The position numbers and the translations under genes are program-made. Positions 24,169 through 33,314 of a stretch of 38,435 nt of DNA are shown here, piece after piece. The stretch is taken from NCBI GenBank assembly GCA_937919165.1, contig CALFPO010000068.1, positions 1-38,435 of the forward strand, read 5' to 3'. The notes below the pieces were generated by a model. It had not been told where the DNA came from. It saw nothing but the letters and a program-made list of their open reading frames with translations, and did not search any database. The DNA comes from an uncultured Bacillota bacterium (GTDB lineage Bacteria > Bacillota_I > Bacilli_A > Erysipelotrichales > Erysipelotrichaceae). The stretch's first letter is position 1, and each line of letters opens with the position of its first letter.

Positions 24169-25362
24169 CTAGTCGTTTGTGTAATTGTCGAAATATCCTT
24201 GGACAAGTACGATTGGCGTTCCTTTATCGCCAGATCCTGATGTCAGGTCACATAATGAACCAATGAGATCGGTCAGCTGTCTAGGAGTGGTTCCTTCTGA
24301 GGCCATCTTGCCATAGAGATCTGAATCCTTATGCCTTATCGATTCTTTGATGGCATCTTTGAGCTCTTCGCCTTTCAGATCCTTATATTCATTGTCGGCA
24401 AGATATTTGATCTTTACCTCGTTTGGCCTGCCGTCAAGGCCTGAGGTATGGAAAGGCGATACGACAGGATCAGCCAACTCCCAGATCTTTCCTTGAGGAT
24501 CCTTGAAGGCACCGTCGCCATATACCATTACTTCAATGTTCTTGCCGGTATCCTTTAGGAATCTATCGTGTATGTCTTCAACAATGCTCTGAGCATCTCT
24601 AGGGAATAGCTTCACCTTTTCTTCGCTGGACTTGTTTGAACCTAAGAGCCCATAGCTTTCGTTGTATCCAGAACCATTGATTGATTCGTTCATAATTTCA
24701 TCAAGACCATAGACGATTCTGGCACCGTTTTCCTTGAGGATGCGCTTAGATCTTGCGCGGGTATGGATATCGCAGGCAAGAACACAATCGGTATAGTTCA
24801 GAATGGCTTTGGCTTGATTGGCGAAGATGATCTTGCATTGGCAGTTTTCGCCTTCGATCAGGCTGCGATAGTAGGAGATGTAGTTGACGCCTGTGAATTC
24901 ATGAATGGGGTCACCAAACAGTTCGTGATATCTTTCTTCGTCTAGAACATCCGAATATGGATTGATGTTCTTCTGGTCTAGCTCATCGTAGCTCAGAAAG
25001 GCATTGCCGACTTCATCAGCGGGATACGAAAACATCAATACGATGCTCTTGGCGCCTCTTGCGATACCTTTCAGAAGGATAGAGAAACGATTTCTTGAGG
25101 TTATAGGAAAGATAAGGCCAATTGTGTTTTGCGCAAATTTTCTTCTGACATCTTCGGCGATATCATCTACGCTGCAGTAGTTCCCCTGAGCTCTAGCTAC
25201 TACCGATTCGGTAATGGCTACAACATCTCTGTCATTAAGAGAGAAGCCATGTGCTTCAGCAGCCTTTTCGACAGATGAACATACGATTTCCGTTAGGTTG
25301 TCGCCTTCTTTGATGATTGGGCACCTGATTCCACGGCTAACTGTACCAATTAATCTTTCCAT
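24169..25362 (-). CDS. CofE-like (F420-0:L-glutamate ligase family) protein
   Basis: A 397-residue protein whose N-terminal half matches the CofE family: the IRCPIIKEGDNL start, then DRDVVAITESVVARAQGNY, the position of the family nucleotide/metal-binding segment. The C-terminal part has YGDGAFKDPQGKIWELADPVVSP and GRPNEVKIKYLAD, which I associate with the long Bacillota branch of this family. True CofE adds glutamate to coenzyme F420. No other F420 biosynthesis gene (cofC, cofD, cofG/H) is in this window and these bacteria are not known to make F420, so it probably ligates an amino acid to another acceptor (inference). It stands alone on the minus strand, with GAGG eight bases before its ATG. 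Confidence 0.82.
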   Translation of the reverse strand: MERLIGTVSRGIRCPIIKEGDNLTEIVCSSVEKAAEAHGFSLNDRDVVAITESVVARAQGNYCSVDDIAEDVRRKFAQNTIGLIFPITSRNRFSILLKGIARGAKSIVLMFSYPADEVGNAFLSYDELDQKNINPYSDVLDEERYHELFGDPIHEFTGVNYISYYRSLIEGENCQCKIIFANQAKAILNYTDCVLACDIHTRARSKRILKENGARIVYGLDEIMNESINGSGYNESYGLLGSNKSSEEKVKLFPRDAQSIVEDIHDRFLKDTGKNIEVMVYGDGAFKDPQGKIWELADPVVSPFHTSGLDGRPNEVKIKYLADNEYKDLKGEELKDAIKESIRHKDSDLYGKMASEGTTPRQLTDLIGSLCDLTSGSGDKGTPIVLVQGYFDNYTND

Positions 25363-25389
25363 AAATGCTACCTCACATTCCTGAATAAT

Positions 25390-25395
25390 ATTATC
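25390..25395 (-). promoter_or_regulatory. Extended -10 box of the CofE-like gene
   Basis: On the minus strand TGTGATAAT is an extended -10 with GATAAT at 25390-25395, 27 bases upstream of the start codon. No clear -35 box is present, which fits an extended -10 promoter. Confidence 0.45.
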
Positions 25396-25462
25396 ACAAA
25401 ATAGGGCTTTTTAGGCGATTTTTTGATGCTCTATATGATAGGAAAACAAGAGAGTTTTATAG

Positions 25463-25468
25463 TATAAT
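25463..25468 (+). promoter_or_regulatory. -10 box of the glyS-dnaG-rpoD operon
   Basis: A perfect TATAAT, 23 bases before the glyS start, with ribosome binding site AAGGAG at 25479-25484. The -35 region is weak. There is no T-box or other long leader, unlike many Bacillota glycyl-tRNA synthetase operons. Confidence 0.5.
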
Positions 25469-25491
25469 ATTGAAGATTAAGGAGTTTTTAT

Positions 25492-26868
25492 ATGGAAAAC
25501 AAATATACATTCGATGAAATAGTTACACATCTTAAGGGCAGCGGTTTCGTATACCAGGGCTCTGAAATTTATGGAGGTCTCTCCAATTCATGGGATTTTG
25601 GTATTCTGGGCTCATGGCTCAAGAAGAATATCAAGGATCTCTGGTGGAAGGAATTCATTGAAAAGTCACCATATAATGTCGGGATCGACAGCGCATTATT
25701 GATGAACACCAGAACATGGGAAGCTTCAGGACACCTTAAAGGCTTCTCTGATTCGATGGTTGACTGCAAGGAATGCAAGGGAAGATTCCGTGCCGACAAT
25801 ATGATTGAAGAGGCTACTGGTCTTTCGGCTGAAGGCAAGACTCCAGAAGAGATGGATCAGATGATCGAAGAGAACAATGTTGTATGTCCTGTATGCGGAA
25901 AGCACAACTTCACCCCTGCAAGACCATTCAACCTGATGTTCAAGACATATATAGGCACCTTAGAGGATGCCAAGAGCGTTGTTTACTTGAGACCTGAAAC
26001 TGCACAGGGCATTTTCGTGAACTTCAATAATGTGCTTAGAACCTCAAGAAAGAAGCTTCCATTCGGCATTGGCCAGATCGGTAAATCTTTCCGTAACGAG
26101 ATCACTCCAGGAAACTTCATTTTCCGCGTAAGAGAATTTGAACAGATGGAACTTGAGTTCTTCTGCAAGCCTGGCACTGACATGGATTGGTATAAGTACT
26201 GGGTAGATTATTGCTTCAACTTCGTAAAGAGACTTGGCATCAAGGAAGATAGGCTTAGGATCAGAGAACATTCAAAGGAAGAGCTGTCCTTCTATTCTAA
26301 AGGCACCAGCGATATCGAATATGCTTACCCATTCACCGATTGGGGCGAGCTTTGGGGCATTGCGGATAGAACCGATTATGACCTTAAGCAGCATTCGGAG
26401 TATTCCGGCAAAGAGCTGAGCTACCTTGATCCAGAAACCAATGAGAAATACATTCCATATTGCGTCGAACCATCAGTGGGTGTCGAAAGACTGTTCCTGA
26501 TGGTCTGCTGCGACGCATATGATAAGGAGATGGTTGGAGAGAATGATGAGAGAATCGTCATGCACTTCCATCCAGCTATTGCGCCAGTCAAGGCTTGCGT
26601 ATGTCCGCTTTCCAAGAAACTGAGCGAAGGCGCAACTGCTTTGTTCACTGATCTATGCAATGAATTCCATTGCGAATATGATGAATCGGGTTCTATCGGC
26701 AAGCGTTACAGAAGAAATGATGCCATTGGAACACCATTCTGCATTACCTATGATTTCGACACCGAGACAGATCATTGCGTTACAGTCAGAGACCGTGACA
26801 CCATGGAACAGGTACGTGTCAATATTGATGAACTGAAGGACTACATAAAGGAAAGAATCCAGTTTTAA
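25492..26868 (+). CDS. glyS: Glycyl-tRNA synthetase (dimeric type)
   Basis: A 458-residue class IIa synthetase of the single-chain alpha-2 type, not the GlyQ/GlyS heterotetramer. Signatures are GFVYQGSEIYGGLSNSWDFG at the N terminus, a zinc-binding insert with C92, C95, C132 and C135, motif 2 around LRPETAQGIFVNF, and motif 3 in the VEPSVGVERLFL segment. The C-terminal anticodon-binding domain is complete. It charges tRNA-Gly. Its stop shares a base with the dnaG start (TAATG). Confidence 0.97.
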   Translation: MENKYTFDEIVTHLKGSGFVYQGSEIYGGLSNSWDFGILGSWLKKNIKDLWWKEFIEKSPYNVGIDSALLMNTRTWEASGHLKGFSDSMVDCKECKGRFRADNMIEEATGLSAEGKTPEEMDQMIEENNVVCPVCGKHNFTPARPFNLMFKTYIGTLEDAKSVVYLRPETAQGIFVNFNNVLRTSRKKLPFGIGQIGKSFRNEITPGNFIFRVREFEQMELEFFCKPGTDMDWYKYWVDYCFNFVKRLGIKEDRLRIREHSKEELSFYSKGTSDIEYAYPFTDWGELWGIADRTDYDLKQHSEYSGKELSYLDPETNEKYIPYCVEPSVGVERLFLMVCCDAYDKEMVGENDERIVMHFHPAIAPVKACVCPLSKKLSEGATALFTDLCNEFHCEYDESGSIGKRYRRNDAIGTPFCITYDFDTETDHCVTVRDRDTMEQVRVNIDELKDYIKERIQF

Positions 26869-28613
26869 TGAGACTTACCGATGATGCTATTGAAGACATC
26901 AGGAATAGTGCAAATATCGTCGATGTAATAGGGCACTATATCCCTTTGGTTAAGAAAGGCAAGGGTTACAGCGCCCTTTGTCCTTTTCATGATGACCATG
27001 ATCCTTCCTTGTCGATCAGCGAAGATAAGCAGATCTATAAATGTTTTGTCTGCGGCAATGGCGGCAACTGTTTCAGCTTTGTGCAGAACTTCAAGAAGAT
27101 CTCTTTCCCTGAAAGCGTCGTTGAGGTCAGCAAGATCATCGGAAAGCCTATCGAGATTGATCTGGGGCCAAAGAAGGTATCCAAGAATCAGAAGTACTAT
27201 GATGTGCTGTCTTCGATGATAAGCTACGGAAAGTATCTCCTATCGGGCTCGAAACTTGGCGAAAAGCCTATGGAATACCTGATGAGCAGAGGCTTGGACA
27301 AGGATCTGATCGAACACTTCGATATCGGCTACAATCCTGAGAATGATGTCATGTATGAATATCTCAAGAAGCATGGCTTCAAGGATGAGGAAATGATCAA
27401 GTCTGGCGTCTGCAGAATGCTGGATAGGGGAATGTCGGATGTCTTCTATCGCCGTATCTTCTTTCCGATTCATGACAAAGATGGAAACCCGATTGCCTTT
27501 ACGGCCAGAGACTATCTTGGTACTTCTGACAGCAAATACATCAATTCAAGCGACAACATCATCTATACAAAAGGCGACAACCTGTACAACTATCATCGAG
27601 CAAAGACTATGGCCCAGAAATCAGGATATGTCATCGTATGTGAAGGCGTAATGGATGTCATAGCTTTCTATAGAGCGGATAAGGAAAATGTTGTGGCAAC
27701 TTTGGGCACGGCCTGTACGAAGAAGCAGATCGAACTGCTCAAGACCTTAAGCAAGCATGTGGTTCTATCCTATGATGGCGACAAGGCAGGACAAAGCGCC
27801 AATCTCAAGATAGGCGAAATGCTGCTGAATGAAGGATTTGAGGTTTCGGTCATAGACAATAAAACGGGTCTTGATCCAGATGAGATCATCAATCGCTATG
27901 ACAAGAATGCCTTAAGGGACCTTGAATCTAAACAGATTACCTATATGGACTATGTCCTGAACCATTATCAGAGCATCTATAATCTCGACAACTACAACGA
28001 CCGCAAGAAAATGACCATGATCGTTTCTGGACTGATTGAGAAATTGCCTGATGAATATGATAGAGAAAACTACGCTAATGCCCTTTTTGAGCTGACAAAG
28101 ATACGCAAAAGAACTGCAAATGTCGGCGAAAAAATGGTATATAATACTAAAGATGTTTCCAGAAGCTTTACCGTAGATGGCCTGACCAAGGCGGAGTATA
28201 CGATCTTGGCAATGATCAGCCAATCACGCAAGGCTTTGACGATATATCAGAAAGAACTGGGATGTCTTCTGGATGACGATAACCAGCAACTGTCGATGCT
28301 GATAACTGATGACTATCGCAAGAATGAAAAGTGTTCGCTTTCAAGAATCTATGATGAGTGTGGCGATGATGACATCAGGAATCTGATCGGAAATCTGGCT
28401 GCCATAGATGGCTTGCCTGAAGAGTTCGATGAAATTGTTCTTGATGATGCGATCGCAAAGGTAAAGCTAGAGATACAGAAAAAGAAGATTGAAGAGCTTA
28501 GGAAACTAATTTCCAAGACTTCAACCGTTGATCCTGCTGCTTCAGTAAAGTATATGGAAGAATATACGCAGCTGATCAAGGAAGTAGGAGGTAAATATGG
28601 CAAAGCAAGCTAA
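26868..28613 (+). CDS. dnaG: DNA primase DnaG
   Basis: A 581-residue replicative primase. The N-terminal zinc-binding domain has C38, H41, C59 and C62 (LCPFHDDH and KCFVCGNGG). The catalytic core follows with the RIFFPIHDKDGNPIAFTARD segment. The Toprim motifs are E259 (VCEGVMDV) and DGD at 303-305. The C-terminal helicase-interaction region is present, giving a length slightly below that of the usual Bacillus protein. It overlaps glyS by one base and rpoD by 17 bases, the classical primase-sigma arrangement. Confidence 0.97.
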   Translation: MRLTDDAIEDIRNSANIVDVIGHYIPLVKKGKGYSALCPFHDDHDPSLSISEDKQIYKCFVCGNGGNCFSFVQNFKKISFPESVVEVSKIIGKPIEIDLGPKKVSKNQKYYDVLSSMISYGKYLLSGSKLGEKPMEYLMSRGLDKDLIEHFDIGYNPENDVMYEYLKKHGFKDEEMIKSGVCRMLDRGMSDVFYRRIFFPIHDKDGNPIAFTARDYLGTSDSKYINSSDNIIYTKGDNLYNYHRAKTMAQKSGYVIVCEGVMDVIAFYRADKENVVATLGTACTKKQIELLKTLSKHVVLSYDGDKAGQSANLKIGEMLLNEGFEVSVIDNKTGLDPDEIINRYDKNALRDLESKQITYMDYVLNHYQSIYNLDNYNDRKKMTMIVSGLIEKLPDEYDRENYANALFELTKIRKRTANVGEKMVYNTKDVSRSFTVDGLTKAEYTILAMISQSRKALTIYQKELGCLLDDDNQQLSMLITDDYRKNEKCSLSRIYDECGDDDIRNLIGNLAAIDGLPEEFDEIVLDDAIAKVKLEIQKKKIEELRKLISKTSTVDPAASVKYMEEYTQLIKEVGGKYGKAS

Positions 28614-30156
28614 GAAAGAAGAAGCAAAGAAGCAAACAAAGAAGGATGTAAAGAAGCCTGAAAAGGCCGAAAAGAAGCCTTCCAAGGAAAACGGAAAGAT
28701 AAAGGAAGTCGTTAAGAAGACTGCAGATGAAAAGAAGAAGAATATGACAAAGAAAGAGACGACTGAAAAGCCAACAAAAGAAAAGAAGACTGAAGCTGAG
28801 AAGCCTGCAAAGGAAAAGAAAGCCAAGGCTGAGGCTGAGAAGCCTGCAAAGGAAAAGAAGGCTAAGGCTGAGGCTGACAAGATTGAACCAGAGAAGCCAG
28901 CTGCTGAAGAGAAGACTGAAACCAAGGCTTCCAAGAACAAGCGTGAAAACAAGAAATCCATCTTAGGGCTTAAGAAGAAATACAACGACATTGAAGATCT
29001 CAAATTCGATCTCATGAATCTCAACAATCAGGGTGTCGACATCATCCAGAGCGATGTTGTCAATGCGCTTGATCGTTTTGAGATGACCGATGATGATATG
29101 GATCAGTTCTATGATTGGCTATCTTCTGTGAATATCGATCTTATTGATGAATCGGATGATGAAGAAGATCTGGAGGATGATGATTATCTCGCCAGCGAAT
29201 CTGACGATGAGGACGAAGAAGAGGAAGATTCCGAGAGGAATATCGTGATCAACTATGATACGGCCTCTACCTATACAAAAGTAAATGATCCGGTCAAGAT
29301 GTATCTTAAAGAGATTGGACGCGTTCCGCTTCTGAAGGCTGAAGAGGAAGTAGTGATTGCCAAGCGCATCGAAAAGGGGCTTAAGCATCCAAAGGATCCT
29401 CAGCTTGTCCAGGATGGCATAGAAGCCAAGAATGAGCTGATTTCTGCCAACCTTCGTCTTGTCGTAGCTATCGCCAAGAAATATACAGGACGTGGTATGC
29501 TGTTCCTGGATCTGATTCAGGAAGGAAATATGGGCCTCATCAAGGCTGTAGATAAATTCGATTATAAGAAGGGATTCAAGTTCTCTACATATGCGACATG
29601 GTGGATCAGGCAGGCCATCACCAGAGCCATAGCTGACCAGGCCAGAACCATCCGTATCCCTGTCCATATGGTCGAAACCATAAACAAGATGACCAGAATC
29701 CAAAGACAATTGGTTCAGGAACTGGGAAGAGATCCTTCAGCCGAAGAGATTGCTGAGCGCATGGGTTCAGGCATGTCTGCCGATAAGGTAAGGGAGATTC
29801 AGAAGATCGCTCTAGACCCTGTTTCTTTGGAAACGCCTATAGGTGAAGAGGATGATTCGCATCTTGGTGACTTCATTGAAGACAAGGATGCCATGTCACC
29901 TGACCAGTACGCCAATAATGAACTTCTTAAGGATGAGATTAATCTGGTATTGTCAACCTTGACCGAAAGAGAGGAGAAGGTTCTTCGTCTGCGTTTCGGT
30001 CTTGAGGATGGACGCACAAGAACTCTTGAAGAAGTAGGCAAGGAATTCGATGTCACCAGAGAAAGAATCAGACAGATTGAAGCAAAGGCTTTAAGAAAAC
30101 TTAAGAATCCTACCAAATGCAAGCGTCTCAAGGAATTCCTTGAAGATAGAAAATAA
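28597..30156 (+). CDS. rpoD: RNA polymerase primary sigma factor (SigA/RpoD)
   Basis: A 519-residue sigma-70. The conserved part from about residue 231 (DPVKMYLKEIGRVPLL) contains region 2 (GNMGLIKAVDKFDYKKGFKFSTYATWWIRQAITRAI), region 3 and region 4.2 (FDVTRERIRQIEAKALRKL). The first 125 residues are an unusual Lys/Glu/Ala/Pro-rich low-complexity tail with a 13-residue tandem repeat. A second odd stretch at about 185-215 is strongly acidic. Region 1.1-like sequence lies between them (LKKKYNDIEDLKFDLMNL). Ribosome binding site GGAGG precedes the ATG inside dnaG. Both ends overlap neighbouring genes, so the start cannot easily be moved downstream. Confidence 0.97.
   Translation: MAKQAKKEEAKKQTKKDVKKPEKAEKKPSKENGKIKEVVKKTADEKKKNMTKKETTEKPTKEKKTEAEKPAKEKKAKAEAEKPAKEKKAKAEADKIEPEKPAAEEKTETKASKNKRENKKSILGLKKKYNDIEDLKFDLMNLNNQGVDIIQSDVVNALDRFEMTDDDMDQFYDWLSSVNIDLIDESDDEEDLEDDDYLASESDDEDEEEEDSERNIVINYDTASTYTKVNDPVKMYLKEIGRVPLLKAEEEVVIAKRIEKGLKHPKDPQLVQDGIEAKNELISANLRLVVAIAKKYTGRGMLFLDLIQEGNMGLIKAVDKFDYKKGFKFSTYATWWIRQAITRAIADQARTIRIPVHMVETINKMTRIQRQLVQELGRDPSAEEIAERMGSGMSADKVREIQKIALDPVSLETPIGEEDDSHLGDFIEDKDAMSPDQYANNELLKDEINLVLSTLTEREEKVLRLRFGLEDGRTRTLEEVGKEFDVTRERIRQIEAKALRKLKNPTKCKRLKEFLEDRK
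28795..28872 (+). repeat. 39-bp tandem repeat in the rpoD 5' coding region
   Basis: Two 39-base copies at 28795-28833 and 28834-28872 differ only at synonymous-type positions and encode AEKPAKEKKAKAE twice, followed by a partial third copy. A looser copy precedes them. The unit is a multiple of three, so copy number could change without frameshift. Confidence 0.85.
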
Positions 30157-30800
30157 TGATCTCTAGACGGCTTAGCGCAATAGCAGGTTTCATAGAGAAG
30201 GACAAGGTAGTTTTTGATGTGGGTTCAGATCATGGACTTCTGCCTTGTTTTTTGGTGCAGAACGGCATATGTCAGAAGGCTTATGCCGGAGATATAGCAA
30301 TTGGACCGTTAGATAATGCCAAAGAGAATATCGATAGATTCAAGCTTGAGGGAAAGGTCATTCCGGTCTTTTCTGATGGATTGAAGCTAGCTCCAAAAGA
30401 TGTCGATGTCGTAGTGATATCCGGCATGGGATACTATACGATCGAGCATATACTTAATGAGACATGTGATGTGTCGATGTATAAGTATTTCGTTGTCCAA
30501 AGCAATACGGATGTCGATCTTTTAAGAAAATACATATCTGACCATGGCTACACGATCGAGGATGAGCTGGTTGTTGAGGATGGCTTCTATTATGAGATCG
30601 TCAGATTCTCAGCGGACCTTCATGATCCATACGATGACCTGGAGATCAAGTATGGTCCTATTCTGCTGAAAAGAAGAGATGAGACATTCCTGTCTTATCT
30701 AAGGGATCGAAGAGATAAGCTTGCCAAGATAAACGAAAAGGCCAATAGCGATGAGTATAGGGCCATCATCAAAGAGATTGATAACATATTGAACGGATAG
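30156..30800 (+). CDS. trmK: tRNA (adenine22-N1)-methyltransferase TrmK
   Basis: A 214-residue SAM-dependent methyltransferase that makes m1A22 in tRNA. Motif I reads VVFDVGSDHGLLPCFLV, the Rossmann acidic residue is in AYAGDIAIGPLDNAKENI, and the catalytic region VVISGMGYYTIEHIL matches the TrmK family. The C-terminal coiled-coil-like arm is present. It starts inside the rpoD stop (TAATG). Its place right after sigA is conserved in Bacillota, but the usual following nif3-like gene is replaced here by glgP. Confidence 0.95.
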   Translation: MISRRLSAIAGFIEKDKVVFDVGSDHGLLPCFLVQNGICQKAYAGDIAIGPLDNAKENIDRFKLEGKVIPVFSDGLKLAPKDVDVVVISGMGYYTIEHILNETCDVSMYKYFVVQSNTDVDLLRKYISDHGYTIEDELVVEDGFYYEIVRFSADLHDPYDDLEIKYGPILLKRRDETFLSYLRDRRDKLAKINEKANSDEYRAIIKEIDNILNG

Positions 30801-30814
30801 TTCTGGAGGTATAT

Positions 30815-33244
30815 ATGATAGATGATTATGAACTGAAGCTGCATGAGATATTTGCGGATAAGGAGGGTTTCGTAAAGGGATTCTCTGATTTTATGCATAT
30901 AAACTATGGCAAAACCATAAAGGAGTCAGGACTTATCGAACAGTATCTTGTTTTGGCCAACATGGTCAGAACATATACCTTGGATGATTGGCGCAAGACA
31001 AAATACATTACCAGAACAAACAACGATAAGCAGCTTTATTATTTTTCTTTAGAATTCCTGCTTGGCAGAATGCTAAAGAATAATCTGATGTCTTTGGGCT
31101 TTTATGATGTCGTAAAGGATGGCTTGGCTGATCTTGGCATCGATATCAAGGATATCGAAGACTGCGAAGCTGATGCCGGACTGGGAAACGGCGGCTTAGG
31201 AAGACTTGCGGCATGTTTCCTAGATTCGTTGGCAACACTTGGCTATGCCGGATCAGGCAATACGATCAGATATCAGAATGGACTGTTCAAGCAGCTCATC
31301 ATAAACAATGAACAGGTTGAAGTTCCTGATCAGTGGATGAGAATAGAGAATCCATGGGAAGTAAGGAAATCGCATCGTACAGTAGATGTCAGATTCTATG
31401 GATATGTCGAAGTAAGCAGAGACGATAATGGGGAACTGGAGTTCCATCGCAAGGATACAGAACATGTCTTGGCTGTTCCTTATGATATGCCTATCGTTGG
31501 TGCCAATGGCAAGACAGCCAATACCTTAAGGCTATGGTCTGCTGAACCATCCGATGATCTTCCTGCAGGCAGAGACTATAAGGAGTATCTAAGAGAAGTA
31601 GATGATATCTGTCTTAATCTCTATCCTGATGATTCAACCGAATATGGAAAGCAATTGAGGATCAAACAGGAGTATTTCTTTGTTGCTGCCGGTCTGCAAT
31701 CAATCATCAATGAGCATCTCAAGACCTATGGAACCTTGGATAATCTTGCGGAAAAGGTTGTCATTCAGCTCAATGATACCCATCCAGCCTTGGCTATTCC
31801 CGAACTGATGAGGATCCTGATGGACCATCATAAGTTCTCTTGGGACAAGGCTTGGGATATAACAACCCATACTTTCGCCTATACAAACCATACGGTAATG
31901 CAGGAAGCCTTGGAGAAATGGCCAATCGACTATATCAAGAAGATTGTGCCACGTGTGTATATGATCATCGAAGAGATCGATGCACGCTTCAGGAAGATGC
32001 TGAAGGATATGGGCAAGAACCATAACTTCATCGAATCCGCCAGCATCATCTCGAACGGCAACGTGAGGATGTCTTATCTTTCGATTGTCGGTTCTTTCTC
32101 GGTCAATGGCGTTGCCAAGATCCATTCAGACATCATTGCCAAGAATACCTTCAGAGATTTCTATGAGATTTATCCATATAAGTTCAACAATAAGACCAAC
32201 GGTATTACGCCTAGAAGATGGCTATATTATGCAAATCCTGAACTATGCAGCCTGATTGAAGAGTATATCGGCCCTGAATTCAGAAGCGACTTCTCAAAGA
32301 TAGCAGATCTGATGGAGCATGTGGATGATCATTTGCTGCAGGAGAGATTCATGGAAGTCAAGCAGCTGAAGAAGAACGAACTTTCTTCATGGCTTATGAA
32401 GAACTACGGTATAGTTCTCGATCCAAACAGCATTTTCGATTCGATAGCAAAGCGGCTTCATGCGTACAAGCGTCAGCTTCTCGATATTATGTATGTCATG
32501 AGCCTATATTTCAGAATCAAGGATGATCCTGAATTCAGGATGGAAAAGACGACTTTCTTATTTGCGGCCAAGGCAGCTACAAGTTACTATTTCGCCAAGA
32601 AGGTCATCAAGCTGATAAACTGTGTTGCCGAAAAGATAAACAACGATCCAGCTGTATCCAAGTACATCAATGTGGTGTTTATTCCGAACTATAGGGTAAC
32701 CGTATCGGAAAAGCTCATGCCTGCAACCGACATATCAGAGCAGATATCCTTGGCAGGAAAGGAAGCTTCTGGTACCGGAAACATGAAGTTCATGATGAAT
32801 GGCGCTTTCACAATCGGCACGCTTGATGGCGCAAATGTTGAGATCAGCGAGCTGGTTGGCCCTGAGAACATTGAAGTTTTCGGCATGAAGGAAGAGGAAG
32901 TCTTCAGGCTGAAGAAAGAAGGCTATGATGCCTACTCTTTCTATAAGAACAATCCTCTTATCGCAAGAATCGTCGATTCGCTTTGCGATGGTACCTGGTC
33001 AAGCGATCTGAATGATTTCAAGGATATCCAGGATGAGTTCCTTGTCAGAAACGATGAATATATGCTTCTGGGCGATTTCGATTCATATTGTGAGGCTCAT
33101 GAGCATGTCTATGAGCTCTACAAGGATCGCCATTCATTTGCGAAGAAGTGTCTAGTTAATATCGCCAAATCGGGATTCTTCTCAAGCGATCGAACCATTG
33201 AGGAATACGTGAACGATATCTGGCATATCAAAAAGAGTATATAG
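30815..33244 (+). CDS. glgP: Glycogen/maltodextrin phosphorylase
   Basis: An 809-residue GT35 phosphorylase releasing glucose-1-phosphate from alpha-1,4-glucans. The N-terminal domain shows YYFSLEFLLGR and the GLGNGGLGRLAACFLDS glycine loop. The pyridoxal phosphate lysine is K658 in EASGTGNMKFMMNGA. The C-terminal IGTLDGANVEI segment is typical. Ribosome binding site GGAGG lies seven bases before the ATG. It is 14 bases after trmK, so it probably shares that transcript, and it ends at a strong terminator. Together with malQ at the far end of the window it points to glycogen or maltodextrin use. Confidence 0.97.
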   Translation: MIDDYELKLHEIFADKEGFVKGFSDFMHINYGKTIKESGLIEQYLVLANMVRTYTLDDWRKTKYITRTNNDKQLYYFSLEFLLGRMLKNNLMSLGFYDVVKDGLADLGIDIKDIEDCEADAGLGNGGLGRLAACFLDSLATLGYAGSGNTIRYQNGLFKQLIINNEQVEVPDQWMRIENPWEVRKSHRTVDVRFYGYVEVSRDDNGELEFHRKDTEHVLAVPYDMPIVGANGKTANTLRLWSAEPSDDLPAGRDYKEYLREVDDICLNLYPDDSTEYGKQLRIKQEYFFVAAGLQSIINEHLKTYGTLDNLAEKVVIQLNDTHPALAIPELMRILMDHHKFSWDKAWDITTHTFAYTNHTVMQEALEKWPIDYIKKIVPRVYMIIEEIDARFRKMLKDMGKNHNFIESASIISNGNVRMSYLSIVGSFSVNGVAKIHSDIIAKNTFRDFYEIYPYKFNNKTNGITPRRWLYYANPELCSLIEEYIGPEFRSDFSKIADLMEHVDDHLLQERFMEVKQLKKNELSSWLMKNYGIVLDPNSIFDSIAKRLHAYKRQLLDIMYVMSLYFRIKDDPEFRMEKTTFLFAAKAATSYYFAKKVIKLINCVAEKINNDPAVSKYINVVFIPNYRVTVSEKLMPATDISEQISLAGKEASGTGNMKFMMNGAFTIGTLDGANVEISELVGPENIEVFGMKEEEVFRLKKEGYDAYSFYKNNPLIARIVDSLCDGTWSSDLNDFKDIQDEFLVRNDEYMLLGDFDSYCEAHEHVYELYKDRHSFAKKCLVNIAKSGFFSSDRTIEEYVNDIWHIKKSI

Positions 33245-33246
33245 CA

Positions 33247-33277
33247 ATAGGCTCCCCAATCGGGAGCCTATATTTTA
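33247..33277 (+). terminator. Terminator after glgP
   Basis: A perfect 10-bp stem ATAGGCTCCC / GGGAGCCTAT with a CAATC loop, followed by ATTTTAT. It closes the glyS-to-glgP operon. Confidence 0.9.
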
Positions 33278-33282
33278 TGGCA

Positions 33283-33308
33283 AGAAAAAAGATCACCTAA
33301 GTGATCTT
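33283..33308 (-). terminator. Terminator of rpsT
   Basis: On the minus strand a perfect 8-bp stem AAGATCAC / GTGATCTT with a TTAG loop is followed by TTTTC. It lies six bases past the rpsT stop codon and is separate from the glgP terminator next to it. Confidence 0.9.
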
Positions 33309-33314
33309 GATCGA

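Noticed and set aside
24169..25362. Calling the minus-strand gene a true F420 biosynthesis enzyme (cofE)
   Set aside because: Family resemblance alone does not establish the reaction, and no other F420 gene is present in the window, so no gene symbol was given.
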